From Tissierellia bacterium (GTDB lineage Bacteria; Bacillota; Clostridia; Tissierellales; Tepidimicrobiaceae), in NCBI GenBank assembly GCA_012735405.1, contig JAAYHM010000152.1, positions 1 through 57,499 of the forward strand: a DNA stretch of 57,499 bases, in the 5' to 3' direction. The position numbers were made by a program, and so were the translations under genes. This document shows positions 35,347-44,851 of the stretch, piece by piece (the first letter of the stretch is position 1; each line of letters begins with the position of its first letter). Under the pieces are notes generated by a model that ran no database searches, was not told the DNA's origin, and worked only from the letters and a program-made list of their open reading frames with translations.

Positions 35347-36603
35347 ACTACTTGTATCATAATAAGAATGTCGTCTTCTTCTTTTCTTTTTATTAAAAAT
35401 AATAAAAAGTCTCAATAAAATATATCCAAATATTAATATTAAGTACCATTTATTTAAAATTCTTTCTATAAGGGATGGAGATGGTAATTCATCGATATCA
35501 TAAGTAGAAATTATATTTGCTGCTCCTAAATAATTATCTCCTAAATAATACTCTACTTTACCTAGTATATCCCCATGCTTAATTGGTGCCTTAATTTCAT
35601 CTTCTATTATTATTTTTTTTGTTATTTTTTCTATAGAATTAATTGGTATTGTAGAATACAAGTCTTCGCCTATAATACCTGCAACAACTGGAATTGTACC
35701 ATTGTCAACCTTAATATTATCCACAAACTGATTTTTCATGGCAATATTTGTTTTTTCAAAGTTATCAAAACCATAGTTGAGTAGTTTATGAATGTCTGTA
35801 AATACTTCTGTTCCATTGGATTTTAGTACTACTGCAATAAGACTTTCATTTTCTCTTGTAGCTGATGCGACTAGACAATTACCTGCTTCTGGTGTATATC
35901 CAGTTTTTACTCCCGTTATTCCTTCGTATTTAATAGGAACTACTTTTCCATCAACTGAGATAGTATTATAACTATATAATAATCTATTTGAGGACCATAA
36001 AACCCTCTCCTCATTTTTTTTGTTTGTCGTAGGAATAACATATGTATAATTGGAAACAATCTCTCTGAATATTTCATTTTTCATAGCATATTTAGCAATT
36101 AAACTTAAATCGTATGCAGTTGAATAATGATTTTCAACACTAAGCCCATTTGGATTTACAAAATTAGAGTTTAAAGCACCTAATTCTTTAGCCTTTTTGT
36201 TCATAAGTTTTGCAAATTCTTCAATACTTCCTGAAACATGTTTTGCTAAAGCAAGTGCTGCATCATTTGCAGATTCCACTAATAGAGCATAAAGTAGATC
36301 TTTAACTGTCAATTGCTCTCCAGGTTCTAAGGCAATATGGGAACCTTTAGTAAGAGATACTACTTCCTCATCGACTGTCACAATTTCATCTAGATTTGCA
36401 TTTTCTAAAACTAAAATTGCTGTAAGAATTTTTGTTGTACTTGCTGGATGTAATTTATCATGGGCTTTTTTTTCATATAAGACTTGTCCAGTTTCTGCAT
36501 CAATTAAAATAGCACTTTCTCCTGTAATATTCAAGCTATCAGCAAAGGATATACTATTAGTGATTAGAATTAGTAGTAGAACAATTATAATTATTTTGTT
36601 CAA
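35335..36603 (-). CDS. dacA: D-alanyl-D-alanine carboxypeptidase (PBP5 type)
   Basis: Trims the terminal D-Ala of stem peptides. A signal peptide (MNKIIIIVLLLILITNS, cut near ADS) leads to the peptidase S11 domain with SxxK in HPASTTKI, SxN in ESANDAAL and KTG in GVKTGYTPEAG. The PBP5 C-terminal beta domain follows, then a transmembrane helix and a very basic tail (KKKRRRRHS). Other DacA proteins use an amphipathic helix instead of a true transmembrane segment. 422 residues. TTG start behind AGGAGGG on the minus strand. This is the only minus-strand protein gene of the window. Confidence 0.95.
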   Translation of the reverse strand: MNKIIIIVLLLILITNSISFADSLNITGESAILIDAETGQVLYEKKAHDKLHPASTTKILTAILVLENANLDEIVTVDEEVVSLTKGSHIALEPGEQLTVKDLLYALLVESANDAALALAKHVSGSIEEFAKLMNKKAKELGALNSNFVNPNGLSVENHYSTAYDLSLIAKYAMKNEIFREIVSNYTYVIPTTNKKNEERVLWSSNRLLYSYNTISVDGKVVPIKYEGITGVKTGYTPEAGNCLVASATRENESLIAVVLKSNGTEVFTDIHKLLNYGFDNFEKTNIAMKNQFVDNIKVDNGTIPVVAGIIGEDLYSTIPINSIEKITKKIIIEDEIKAPIKHGDILGKVEYYLGDNYLGAANIISTYDIDELPSPSLIERILNKWYLILIFGYILLRLFIIFNKKKRRRRHSYYDTSSLYY

Positions 36604-36665
36604 AAGTTACCCTCCTTTCTCAATTAATAAATAGTATATCAGAAACATACTTTAAGATTAAGAGG

Positions 36666-36697
36666 AAATCCTTTTTTCAAAAAAAAGGATTTTGACA
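36666..36697 (+). promoter_or_regulatory. AT-rich hairpin joined to a TTGACA box before comEA
   Basis: AAATCCTTTTTT (36666-36677) pairs with AAAAAAGGATTT (36681-36692), and TTGACA follows at 36692-36697. A matching -10 box is weak (ATTAAT at a 15-base spacing). It lies between divergent dacA and comEA and could terminate or control either. Confidence 0.4.
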
Positions 36698-36745
36698 GAA
36701 AATGGCGAATATATTAATGGATAATTTTGAAAGGGTGATAAAGTT

Positions 36746-37354
36746 ATGCTTTTCTTTTCAAAAAAAGAACAAATTATACTAGTCTTTTTAGTTGTAATAG
36801 TTGTTTCAATATCCTTATTTAATTTTTTGAATAAAGAAAAACCTGAGCTTTTAGATGATGAAACATTAGTTGAAGATTACATAAATGGATTAAATGAATT
36901 AGATGAAGAAAATAGTGAAGAGCCCAGTGAAATAATGGTGCATATTAGCGGACAAGTATATAATCCTGGACTTGTTATATTAGAAGCTGGTTCTAGATTG
37001 ATAGATGCAGTTGAATTGGCTGGTGGATTGAAAAAAGATGCAGATTTAGATAAAATAAATTTAGCAAAGAAACTATCAGATGAAGAAAAGATCTATATTC
37101 CTAAAATTGGAGAAGAATATATAGAAGAAGTTTATAAATCAAGTAATTCTAGCACAACTTCAGGAAAAATAAATATAAATACCTGTACCAAAGAAGAGCT
37201 TATGTCCTTGCCTGGCATAGGAGAGGTATTAGCTGATAGAATAATGAAGTATAGAAGTGAAAATAAATTTCAAACTATAGAGGATATTAAAAATGTATCA
37301 GGTATAGGGGAAAAGAGGTTTGAAGATATTAAAGACCTTATAATAGTAAAATAA
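36746..37354 (+). CDS. comEA: ComEA-type DNA-binding protein
   Basis: Membrane-anchored double-stranded DNA receptor of competence systems. It has an N-terminal helix (about 8-27), an SLBB domain (about 65-125, HISGQVYNPGLVILEAGS), then a C-terminal helix-hairpin-helix domain (ININTCTKEELMSLPGIGEVLADRI). 202 residues. No comEB or comEC follows; the next gene is selD. The ribosome site is AAGGGTGAT. Confidence 0.92.
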   Translation: MLFFSKKEQIILVFLVVIVVSISLFNFLNKEKPELLDDETLVEDYINGLNELDEENSEEPSEIMVHISGQVYNPGLVILEAGSRLIDAVELAGGLKKDADLDKINLAKKLSDEEKIYIPKIGEEYIEEVYKSSNSSTTSGKININTCTKEELMSLPGIGEVLADRIMKYRSENKFQTIEDIKNVSGIGEKRFEDIKDLIIVK

Positions 37355-37366
37355 AGGAGTGTAAAT

Positions 37367-38398
37367 ATGGATATTAAATTAACTCAATATGCAAAAACAT
37401 CTGGCTGAGCAGCTAAAGTCGGTCCTGACATTTTGGCACAGGTCTTGTGCCACTTACCAAAAATAGAGGATGAAAATCTAATAGTTGGCTTAGAGACTTC
37501 TGATGATGCGGCAGTTTATAAGATAAATGATAAATTGGCTTTAATTCAGACCCTTGATTTTTTTACACCAATAGTGGATGATCCATATGAATTTGGCCAA
37601 ATAGCTGCTGCTAATTCTTTAAGCGATGTATATGCTATGGGCGGAGAGCCTAGCCTAGCTATGAATATAGTGTGTTTTCCTAATTGTTTAAGTCCAGATG
37701 TATTAGTTGATATATTAAGAGGAGGTTTTGATAAGGTTAAAGAAGCAGGGGCCTTGCTTATTGGAGGCCATACTGTAGAAGATGATGAACCTAAATACGG
37801 CTTATCTGTTGCAGGATTTGTAGACCCAAGTAAAGTATGGACAAATAGTAATGCAAAAGCTGGAGATTATCTAGTCTTAACAAAACCCTTAGGAGTTGGT
37901 ATAATAAATACTGCAATAAAAGGCGGCTTAGCAGATGAGAAAACTTATAAAGAAGCAGTCAAAACCATGGCAACCCTTAACAAATATGCAAAGGAAGCAT
38001 TAGAGGGTATTAAAGTAAACAGTGTTACCGATATAACTGGATTTGGTCTTTTAGGCCATGCTTTAGAAATGGCTGAAGGTAGTTCAGTTACTATTGTTAT
38101 TGAACACAAAAATATCCCAATTATAGATAAAACTTTAGAATTTGCCAGAATGGGCTTAGTCCCTGCAGGTGCTTATGCTAATAGAAAGTTTGTTGGTGAT
38201 AAGGTAGAGTTTTCAGAAGATGTGCCTGAGGAAGTTCAAGATGTTCTTTATGATCCTCAAACTTCTGGAGGATTACTAATTTCTTTACCTAAAGAAAATG
38301 TAGATTTGCTGCTTAAAAATCTTAAAAATACTCCAACAAAGTATGCAGTAGTTGGGGAAGTAATAGAAAAGGAAGATAAATATATAATAGTTAAATGA
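37367..38398 (+). CDS. selD: Selenide, water dikinase - a selenoprotein with in-frame UGA
   Basis: Makes selenophosphate, the selenium donor for selenocysteine and selenouridine, from selenide and ATP. Reading from ATG 37367, behind AAAGGAGTG, codon 14 is TGA (37406-37408) in the context TSG-U-AAKVG, exactly where SelD has its catalytic Cys or Sec, preceding the essential Lys. The open frame continues to 38398 for 343 residues, the standard length. Ordinary gene finding would start at 37433 or later and lose the active site. An SECIS-like hairpin follows the [18 protein letters not shown] and the late DPQTSGGLL are family motifs. selA and selB follow directly. Confidence 0.96.
37434..37452 (+). 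promoter_or_regulatory. Bacterial SECIS element of selD
   Basis: TGGCACA (37434-37440) pairs with TGTGCCA (37446-37452) around the loop GGTCT, which holds the G and U needed for SelB. The apical loop starts 32 bases after the UGA, inside the usual 16-37 range. Confidence 0.85.
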
Positions 38399-38411
38399 AA
38401 AGAGGGATTAT

Positions 38412-39842
38412 ATGGAAAACAATAAAAACCTTTTTAGACATATTCCAAAAGTTGATGAAATACTTGAAGATACTGAAGTTAAAGAAAAACTTAATAGTGT
38501 GCCCAGAAAAATAGTATTAAATTCCATTAGGGAAGAGTTAGATTTATTTAGAGAGGAAATAAAAAACAATTTATTAAGTGAAGAGGAAGTTATTGAAAAA
38601 AGGGAAAATATCGTTAGAAATATATTAATTAGAATAGAAGATAAAAATACCTATGCTTTAAGAAGGGTTATAAATGGAACAGGAGTAGTAATCCATACTA
38701 ATATTGGCCGTTCTCTGATAAGCAGGGAAGTAATGGACAATGTATATGAAATAGCTACTAATTATTCAAATTTAGAGTATGATTTAAGTACCGGAGAAAG
38801 GGGATCAAGATATAGCCATCTTAAAGAGATTATATCTGAAATTACTGGAGCAGAGGATGCTATGGTTGTAAACAACAATGCAGCAGCTGTTATGCTGGTT
38901 TTAAGTACTATAGCAAAGGGAAGAGAAGTTATTGTGTCTAGGGGAGAATTAATAGAAATAGGAGGATCTTTTAGAATTCCTGATGTAATGGAGGAAAGCG
39001 GTGCAATTCTTAAGGCTGTAGGTACTACAAACAAGACCCATTTATATGATTATGAAAATGCAATAAATGAGAACACTGCAGCTTTATTAAAGGTCCATAC
39101 CAGTAACTACAGAATATTAGGCTTTACATCCCAAGTTACAGCAGAAGAACTTTATCCATTAAAAGTAAAATATAATTTACCACTAGTTGAGGATTTGGGA
39201 AGTGGAGTTTTAATAGATCTTTCAAAGTTTGGTTTAGAATACGAGCCTACAGTTCAGGATTCTATAAAAAAAGGTATTGATATTGTAACCTTTAGCGGTG
39301 ATAAACTGCTAGGGGGTCCTCAAGCTGGTATTATAGTCGGGAAAAAGGAATATATAGATAAGATGAAAAAAAATCCATTGACAAGGGCCTTTAGGGTTGA
39401 TAAATTTACAATTTCAGCTTTAGAGGCAACCATGAGACTTTATTTAGATGAAGATATTGCCATAGAAAAAATACCTACTTTAAAGATGCTTTCTTTGAAA
39501 GTTGATGAGTTAGAAAAAAGAGCAAACATGTTATTAAGTATGTTAAATGAGATAATAGATGGTGATTCTTGTAATGTAGAAATAGTAGATAGTTACTCAG
39601 AAGTAGGAGGAGGAAGCCTTCCTCTTGAAAGAATACCTACAAAGTGTATTTCTATTGATTTTGGTGATAAGAATATTGCTGAATTTGAAAGATCACTAAG
39701 GGAATTTAGAATTCCTATTATTTCAAGGGTTTATAAGAATAGGCTATACTTAGATTTAAGGACTATTAGGGAAGATGAATACAAAATTGTAGTAGAGGGT
39801 ATAGAATATGGCCTTGAAAGAATGAAAGGGTGCATTAAATGA
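38412..39842 (+). CDS. selA: L-seryl-tRNA(Sec) selenium transferase
   Basis: PLP enzyme that converts Ser-tRNA(Sec) to Sec-tRNA(Sec) using selenophosphate. The PLP Lys is in FSGDKLLGGPQAG, and INGTGVVIHTNIGRS near residue 84 is the family hallmark. 476 residues, standard. It is 13 bases after selD and shares ATGA with selB. Confidence 0.97.
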   Translation: MENNKNLFRHIPKVDEILEDTEVKEKLNSVPRKIVLNSIREELDLFREEIKNNLLSEEEVIEKRENIVRNILIRIEDKNTYALRRVINGTGVVIHTNIGRSLISREVMDNVYEIATNYSNLEYDLSTGERGSRYSHLKEIISEITGAEDAMVVNNNAAAVMLVLSTIAKGREVIVSRGELIEIGGSFRIPDVMEESGAILKAVGTTNKTHLYDYENAINENTAALLKVHTSNYRILGFTSQVTAEELYPLKVKYNLPLVEDLGSGVLIDLSKFGLEYEPTVQDSIKKGIDIVTFSGDKLLGGPQAGIIVGKKEYIDKMKKNPLTRAFRVDKFTISALEATMRLYLDEDIAIEKIPTLKMLSLKVDELEKRANMLLSMLNEIIDGDSCNVEIVDSYSEVGGGSLPLERIPTKCISIDFGDKNIAEFERSLREFRIPIISRVYKNRLYLDLRTIREDEYKIVVEGIEYGLERMKGCIK

Positions 39843-41752
39843 AACATATTATAGTTGGAACTGCAGGACATATAGATCATGGAAAAACAACTTTAATAAA
39901 GGCATTGACAGGAAGAAATACTGATAGGTTAAAAGAAGAGCAAAAGCGTGGGATTTCCATTGAATTAGGTTTTACCTATTTTGATTTACCTAGTGGTAAA
40001 AGGGTAGGAATTATAGACGTTCCAGGACATGAGAAATTTATAAAAAATATGTTAGCAGGAGTAGCAGGTATAGATATAGTACTTTTAGTTATTGCAGCAG
40101 ATGAAGGAATTATGCCCCAGACAACTGAACACTTAGCCATATTAGATTTAATTGGGGTGGAAAAAGGATTTGTTGTATTAACGAAAATTGATCTAGTTGA
40201 TGAAGAATGGTTAAGTTTGGTTACAGAGGACATTAAGGAAAATCTAGTAGGTACATTTTTAGAAGGCGCACCAATAATACCTGTATCGTCAGTTAAAAAG
40301 ACTGGAATTGATAAAGTTGTTAACCTAATAGAAGAAATGTCAAAAGAAATCGAAGATAGGCAAGTAGATGATATGCCAAGACTTTGTATAGATAGAGTAT
40401 TTTCTATTCAAGGATTTGGCACTGTTGTTACAGGAACTTTGTTATCAGGTTCTTTAAACTTAGGTGATGAGGTAGAAATATTTCCCAAAGGGAAAACTGG
40501 ACGCGTAAGATCATTACAAGTTCATGGAAGCAGCACAGATACTGCATTTGCAGGGCAAAGGGTTGCGGTAAACTTAGCAGGGATTAAGACTGAGGAAATA
40601 GACAGAGGAGATGTGCTTGCGCCAATAAACTCAATGAAGCCTACATCTATGTTGGATGTTAAAGTAAAAATTATTGACGGCATTGATAGAATTATAAAAA
40701 ACAGAACCAGGGTAAGACTCTATATAGGTACAAAAGAAGTATTAGCTAGAATGGTTTTGTTAGATAGGGAAGAATTAGCCCCTGGAGAAGAGGGGTATGC
40801 ACAATTGAGGTTAGAAGAAACAATTGTAGCTAAGCGGGAAGACAGATTTATATTAAGATTTTATTCACCTATGTTTACAATAGGTGGAGGAAAAATATTA
40901 GAGCCAAATCCTAGAAAGAAAAAAAGATATGATAAAAAAGTTATTGAAGAGCTAAGGCTAAAGGATAAAGGGGATCCAAAAGATGTAATAGAAAAGATAA
41001 TATTAGATAATAGCAAGACTTTCCCAACAATTAAAGAAATATCTCAATTAACAGCAATGCTGGAGGGCAAAGTAAAGGAATATGTTATGGATTTGAAAGA
41101 GGAAGAAAAGGTAATTATATTTTATCTAACAAAAGATTTACATGTAATACACGTAAATTACTACAATGATTTAAAATCTAGAATAATAGATCATCTTAAG
41201 TTATATCATAAAAAGTATCCATTAAGGTATGGGGTGCTAAAAGAAGAAATACGTAGCAAATATCTAGGTAATGTAAAACCTTTAATTGGTGAAAGATTTA
41301 TAGATTTGTTGATTGACGAAGGACATGTTAAACAACATAAAGAAAGTATATGCTTAAAAGATTTTGAAGTTAAGTATAATGAAAACCAAATTGCCATAAA
41401 AGATGAAATAATAAATGCCCTAAAGAAATATAGTTTTATGCCACCTAAGATAAATGAATTAATAAAAAGCATAGACTATGAAGAGAAAGAAGTGGTAGAA
41501 GTTTTCCAATCCTTAGTAAACAATGATGAAATAATAAAATTAAATGAGGATATTAGTCTATATAAAGAAACTTTAGAAGAAGCAATTAATCTAATCAAAG
41601 ATTATCTTAATAAAAATGCTTATATAACAATAGCTGAATTTAGGGATTTATTGAGTACAAATAGAAAGACTGCCTTAGCTTTATTGGAATATTTTGATCA
41701 AATCAAAATTACAAAGAGGGAAGGGGATAAAAGATCATTATTTTCAAGCTGA
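39839..41752 (+). CDS. selB: Selenocysteine-specific elongation factor
   Basis: EF-Tu-like GTPase that brings Sec-tRNA to UGA by binding SECIS RNA. G1 GHIDHGKTT at residue 8, G3 DVPGHE, and G4 TKID are followed by three beta domains and C-terminal winged helices (about 380-637) that contact the SECIS. 637 residues. selC (tRNA-Sec), which often follows selB, is not seen downstream in this window. Confidence 0.97.
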   Translation: MKHIIVGTAGHIDHGKTTLIKALTGRNTDRLKEEQKRGISIELGFTYFDLPSGKRVGIIDVPGHEKFIKNMLAGVAGIDIVLLVIAADEGIMPQTTEHLAILDLIGVEKGFVVLTKIDLVDEEWLSLVTEDIKENLVGTFLEGAPIIPVSSVKKTGIDKVVNLIEEMSKEIEDRQVDDMPRLCIDRVFSIQGFGTVVTGTLLSGSLNLGDEVEIFPKGKTGRVRSLQVHGSSTDTAFAGQRVAVNLAGIKTEEIDRGDVLAPINSMKPTSMLDVKVKIIDGIDRIIKNRTRVRLYIGTKEVLARMVLLDREELAPGEEGYAQLRLEETIVAKREDRFILRFYSPMFTIGGGKILEPNPRKKKRYDKKVIEELRLKDKGDPKDVIEKIILDNSKTFPTIKEISQLTAMLEGKVKEYVMDLKEEEKVIIFYLTKDLHVIHVNYYNDLKSRIIDHLKLYHKKYPLRYGVLKEEIRSKYLGNVKPLIGERFIDLLIDEGHVKQHKESICLKDFEVKYNENQIAIKDEIINALKKYSFMPPKINELIKSIDYEEKEVVEVFQSLVNNDEIIKLNEDISLYKETLEEAINLIKDYLNKNAYITIAEFRDLLSTNRKTALALLEYFDQIKITKREGDKRSLFSS

Positions 41753-41781
41753 TGATGCTAACTTAGTATGGGGTGTGACAA

Positions 41782-42492
41782 ATGACTACAAATGTTATAG
41801 TTATCAATAAAGATACATCCTTAATAAAAGGATTGAAATATAGTTTAGAACAAGAGAATTTTACTGTTGATACTGCTTTATGTATAAAAGATGCAACAGA
41901 CATGCTAAAGAAAAAAGAATTTGATTTAATAATAATGGACATACTGCTGCCTGATGGAAATGGCTTGTTGCTTTTGAAAACTATAAGAGAGTATTCACAA
42001 GTTCCTATAATAGTGTTAACTGACAAAAAAGAAGAATTAACTGAAATATTAGCTTTAGAATATGGAGCAGATGATTATATAACTAATCCTGTGAATTTAA
42101 TGGTATTAAAGGCGAAACTAAAAGCCATACTTAGAAGGGTTAATATGAATAATCTAGAAATGGATAATCATACAGTTAAGATAGATAATTTTTTAATAAA
42201 TACAGTTGGTAGAAGAATAAGTATTAATGGTAGAAGTGTTATATTAACCGGTAAAGAATTTGATTTGTTTTATCTTTTAATTACAAATCCAGGTAAAGTA
42301 TTTACCCGTGAAGAGATATTGAAAACTGTATGGGGATATGATTACTATGGAGATTTAAGAACAGTAGATGTACACATAAGAAGGCTTAGGGAAAAAATAG
42401 AAGATGATTCAAGTAATGTAGAATATATTCATACAAAATGGGGAGAAGGTTATTATTTCAAGAAAAAAGATAAAAGTGTATCTATTGAATAA
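41782..42492 (+). CDS. OmpR-type response regulator with an altered receiver domain
   Basis: The receiver domain (1-120) is joined to a winged-helix DNA-binding domain (about 135-230, RTVDVHIRRLREKIEDD, WGEGYYF). The phosphoacceptor Asp53 is present (MDILLPDG), but the Mg-binding acidic pair reads N9-K10-D11, and the invariant Lys reads Asn102 (YITNP). Canonical phosphorylation switching is therefore doubtful. 236 residues. No histidine kinase gene lies beside it. It follows selB by 29 bases and precedes the ylxM-ffh unit with its own promoter. Targets are unknown. Confidence 0.9.
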   Translation: MTTNVIVINKDTSLIKGLKYSLEQENFTVDTALCIKDATDMLKKKEFDLIIMDILLPDGNGLLLLKTIREYSQVPIIVLTDKKEELTEILALEYGADDYITNPVNLMVLKAKLKAILRRVNMNNLEMDNHTVKIDNFLINTVGRRISINGRSVILTGKEFDLFYLLITNPGKVFTREEILKTVWGYDYYGDLRTVDVHIRRLREKIEDDSSNVEYIHTKWGEGYYFKKKDKSVSIE

Positions 42493-42502
42493 TAATTTTT
42501 TG

Positions 42503-42531
42503 TTGACAAGGAAAAATATTTATATTAAAAT
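42503..42531 (+). promoter_or_regulatory. Strong promoter of the ylxM-ffh operon
   Basis: TTGACA (42503-42508) and TAAAAT (42526-42531) are 17 bases apart, giving a transcript start near 42538. Confidence 0.85.
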
Positions 42532-42566
42532 AGTACTGTCAAGTTTTTAGCTTGACAGTACTTTTG
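42532..42566 (+). terminator. Hairpin overlapping the ylxM-ffh transcript start
   Basis: AGTACTGTCAAG (42532-42543) pairs with CTTGACAGTACT (42551-42562), loop TTTTTAG, then TTTT. It can end the response-regulator transcript. Transcripts from the promoter above begin inside its 5' arm, so they would carry only a shortened stem. Confidence 0.7.
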
Positions 42567-42577
42567 TTGGTGATATT

Positions 42578-42958
42578 ATGGTTGATAAGTTAGTGGAAAT
42601 AGGTATCCTTTTTGATTTTTATGGAAAGTTGTTGAGCAAAAAACAATATTCTGTTGTTGAACTATATTATCTGCATGATTTATCATTAGCCGAAATAGGA
42701 GAAGAACTAGATATTAGTAGGCAAGGGGTATATGACATTTTAAAAAGGGCAGAAGAAAATTTATATCAGTATGAAGAAAGACTAAATTTAGTAAAAAAAT
42801 TTTATAAAAATGAAAAGACCCTTGAAGAAATATATAAACTAGCCCAAGATATAGAAGAAGAAACTAGGAAAATAGATAATAGAGAGTTACAAGGCAAAGT
42901 TAATGACCTAATAGATAAGATTAGGAAAATAATTGATATTAACCAGGAGGGTTTTTAA
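42578..42958 (+). CDS. ylxM: YlxM family SRP-associated HTH protein
   Basis: Sigma-70 region 4-like helix-turn-helix ([28 protein letters not shown]) with a helical C-terminal part. Homologues regulate or assist the signal recognition particle. 126 residues. The start follows GGTGAT. Its stop overlaps the ffh ATG, suggesting strict coupling. Confidence 0.93.
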   Translation: MVDKLVEIGILFDFYGKLLSKKQYSVVELYYLHDLSLAEIGEELDISRQGVYDILKRAEENLYQYEERLNLVKKFYKNEKTLEEIYKLAQDIEEETRKIDNRELQGKVNDLIDKIRKIIDINQEGF

Positions 42959-44298
42959 TGGTTTTTGAGAGTTTATCTGAGAAGCTGCAAAATGCTTTGG
43001 GTAAATTAAAAGGAAAAGGGAAGCTTTCAGAAAAAGATGTAGACACTGCTATGAGAGAAGTAAGACTTGCTCTTTTAGAAGCAGATGTAAATTTTAAAGT
43101 TGTTAAGGATTTCATAAAGAAGGTAAAAGAAAGAGCTATTGGTAGCGAAGTAATGGAAAGTTTAACTCCTGGGCAACAAGTAATTAAAATTGTTAATGAA
43201 GAGTTAACTAAATTAATGGGAGAAAAAGAAGCTAAATTAAATATAGCATCTTCTCCGCCAACAATAGTATTAATGTGTGGGTTACAAGGTTCTGGAAAAA
43301 CTACAACATCGGCCAAATTAGCATTAAACCAATTAAAAAAGAATAAAAGACCTTTGCTTGTTGCATGTGATGTGTATAGACCTGCTGCTATAAAACAGTT
43401 GCAGGTTGTTGGTGAAAAGGTTGGAGTTCCTGTTTTTACAATGGGAGATAAGGTTAGTCCAGTTGATATAGCAAAAGCCGCTGTTGAACATGGTAAGAAA
43501 AACAACAATGATTTGATAATTATAGACACTGCTGGTAGACTCCATATAGATGAAGAATTAATGGAGGAGATTGCAAATATTAAAGAGGCTGTAAATCCAG
43601 ATGAAATATTATTAGTTGTAGATGCAATGACAGGTCAGGATGCAGTAAATGTAGCAGATGCATTTAATAGCAGATTAGATATTACAGGTGTTGTCTTAAC
43701 AAAACTTGATGGGGATGCTAGAGGTGGAGCTGCATTATCAATTAGAGCAGTAACAAATAAGCCTATTAAATTTGTTGGTATGGGTGAAAAACTTGACCAA
43801 TTAGAGCCATTTCATCCAGACAGGATGGCTTCAAGAATTTTAGGTATGGGTGATGTTTTAAGCCTCATAGAAAAAGCTCAAGCCTCAATAGATGAAAAGA
43901 AAGCCTTTGAACTGGAAAAGAAGATTCGTTCCCAACAGTTTACATTAGAAGATTTTTTAGATCAAATAGATCAGGTGAAAAACTTAGGACCATTAGATGA
44001 AATATTAGGTATGATTCCTGGTATCAACAATAAAGCATTGAAAAATTTGGACATAGATGAAAAAGAAATAGTTAGAATTCAAGCTATAATCCAATCTATG
44101 ACACCTGAGGAAAGGGCTAATCCATCAATAATTAATAGCAGTAGAAGAAAAAGAATAGCCTCAGGTAGCGGTACAAGTGTTCAGGAAGTAAATAAATTAT
44201 TAAAACAATTTAGAGAAACTAAAAAAATGATGAAAAGATTTACTGATATGGAAAAATCAATGAAGAAAAAAGGGAAAAGAAAATTCCCCTTTTTCTAG
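42958..44298 (+). CDS. ffh: Signal recognition particle protein (54 kDa homologue)
   Basis: GTPase that binds signal peptides and 4.5S/6S RNA and docks at FtsY. The NG domain has [10 protein letters not shown] (about residue 107), DTAGRLH and [10 protein letters not shown]; the C-terminal methionine-rich M domain holds the RNA-binding [17 protein letters not shown]. 446 residues. Start is in TAATG after AGGAGGG. Confidence 0.97.
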   Translation: MVFESLSEKLQNALGKLKGKGKLSEKDVDTAMREVRLALLEADVNFKVVKDFIKKVKERAIGSEVMESLTPGQQVIKIVNEELTKLMGEKEAKLNIASSPPTIVLMCGLQGSGKTTTSAKLALNQLKKNKRPLLVACDVYRPAAIKQLQVVGEKVGVPVFTMGDKVSPVDIAKAAVEHGKKNNNDLIIIDTAGRLHIDEELMEEIANIKEAVNPDEILLVVDAMTGQDAVNVADAFNSRLDITGVVLTKLDGDARGGAALSIRAVTNKPIKFVGMGEKLDQLEPFHPDRMASRILGMGDVLSLIEKAQASIDEKKAFELEKKIRSQQFTLEDFLDQIDQVKNLGPLDEILGMIPGINNKALKNLDIDEKEIVRIQAIIQSMTPEERANPSIINSSRRKRIASGSGTSVQEVNKLLKQFRETKKMMKRFTDMEKSMKKKGKRKFPFF

Positions 44299-44328
44299 AT
44301 AGATATTAACAATAGAGGAGGTGCAAGA

Positions 44329-44598
44329 ATGGCTGTAAAAATTAGATTAAAAAGAATGGGTGCTAAAAAGAGACCTTTTTATAGAATAGTTGTAGCTGAT
44401 TCACGTTCACCAAGAGATGGACGTTTTATTGAAGAGATAGGCTACTACAATCCTTTAACTGAGCCTAAAACAGTTAAAATAGATGATGAAAAAGCTATTA
44501 AATGGCTTAACAATGGCGCAAAGCCAACTGATACTGTAGACAGATTATTTAGAGAAAGTGGTATTTACGAAAAAGGCAAAGAAAATACAGAGGAGTAA
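44329..44598 (+). CDS. rpsP: 30S ribosomal protein S16
   Basis: 89 residues beginning [33 protein letters not shown] in form, the family signature (first residues quoted by motif: KIRLKRMG and RIVVADSR). GAGGAGGTG ribosome site. In the conserved order ffh-rpsP-khpA-rimM-trmD-rplS. Confidence 0.97.
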   Translation: MAVKIRLKRMGAKKRPFYRIVVADSRSPRDGRFIEEIGYYNPLTEPKTVKIDDEKAIKWLNNGAKPTDTVDRLFRESGIYEKGKENTEE

Positions 44599-44616
44599 TT
44601 TCTAGGAGGTGCCAAT

Positions 44617-44847
44617 ATGGGAGAACTAGTAGAGATGATAGCCAAAGCACTTGTAGACAATCCTGAAGAAGTAGAGGTAAATGAAATCGAAGGTACTCAA
44701 TCAGTAATAATTGAGCTAAAAGTAGCAGAAGAAGATATGGGAAAGGTAATAGGTAAACAAGGTAGAATTGCCAAAGCCATAAGAACAGTTGTTAAAGCAG
44801 CTGCAATTAAAGAAAACAAAAGAGTAGTAGTAGAAATTATCCAATAA
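44617..44847 (+). CDS. khpA: KH-domain RNA-binding protein KhpA
   Basis: 76-residue single KH domain with the GKQGRIAKAIR loop (GxxG form). KhpA with KhpB affects cell-length and RNA control in Firmicutes. Behind TAGGAGGTG. Confidence 0.94.
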   Translation: MGELVEMIAKALVDNPEEVEVNEIEGTQSVIIELKVAEEDMGKVIGKQGRIAKAIRTVVKAAAIKENKRVVVEIIQ

Positions 44848-44851
44848 TTAA

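Noticed and set aside
37433-38398. SelD starting at 37433
   Set aside because: It has no start codon context and lacks the active site; the full gene runs through the UGA from 37367.
42939-43529. 196-residue minus-strand frame
   Set aside because: Shadow of ffh, which has all SRP motifs.
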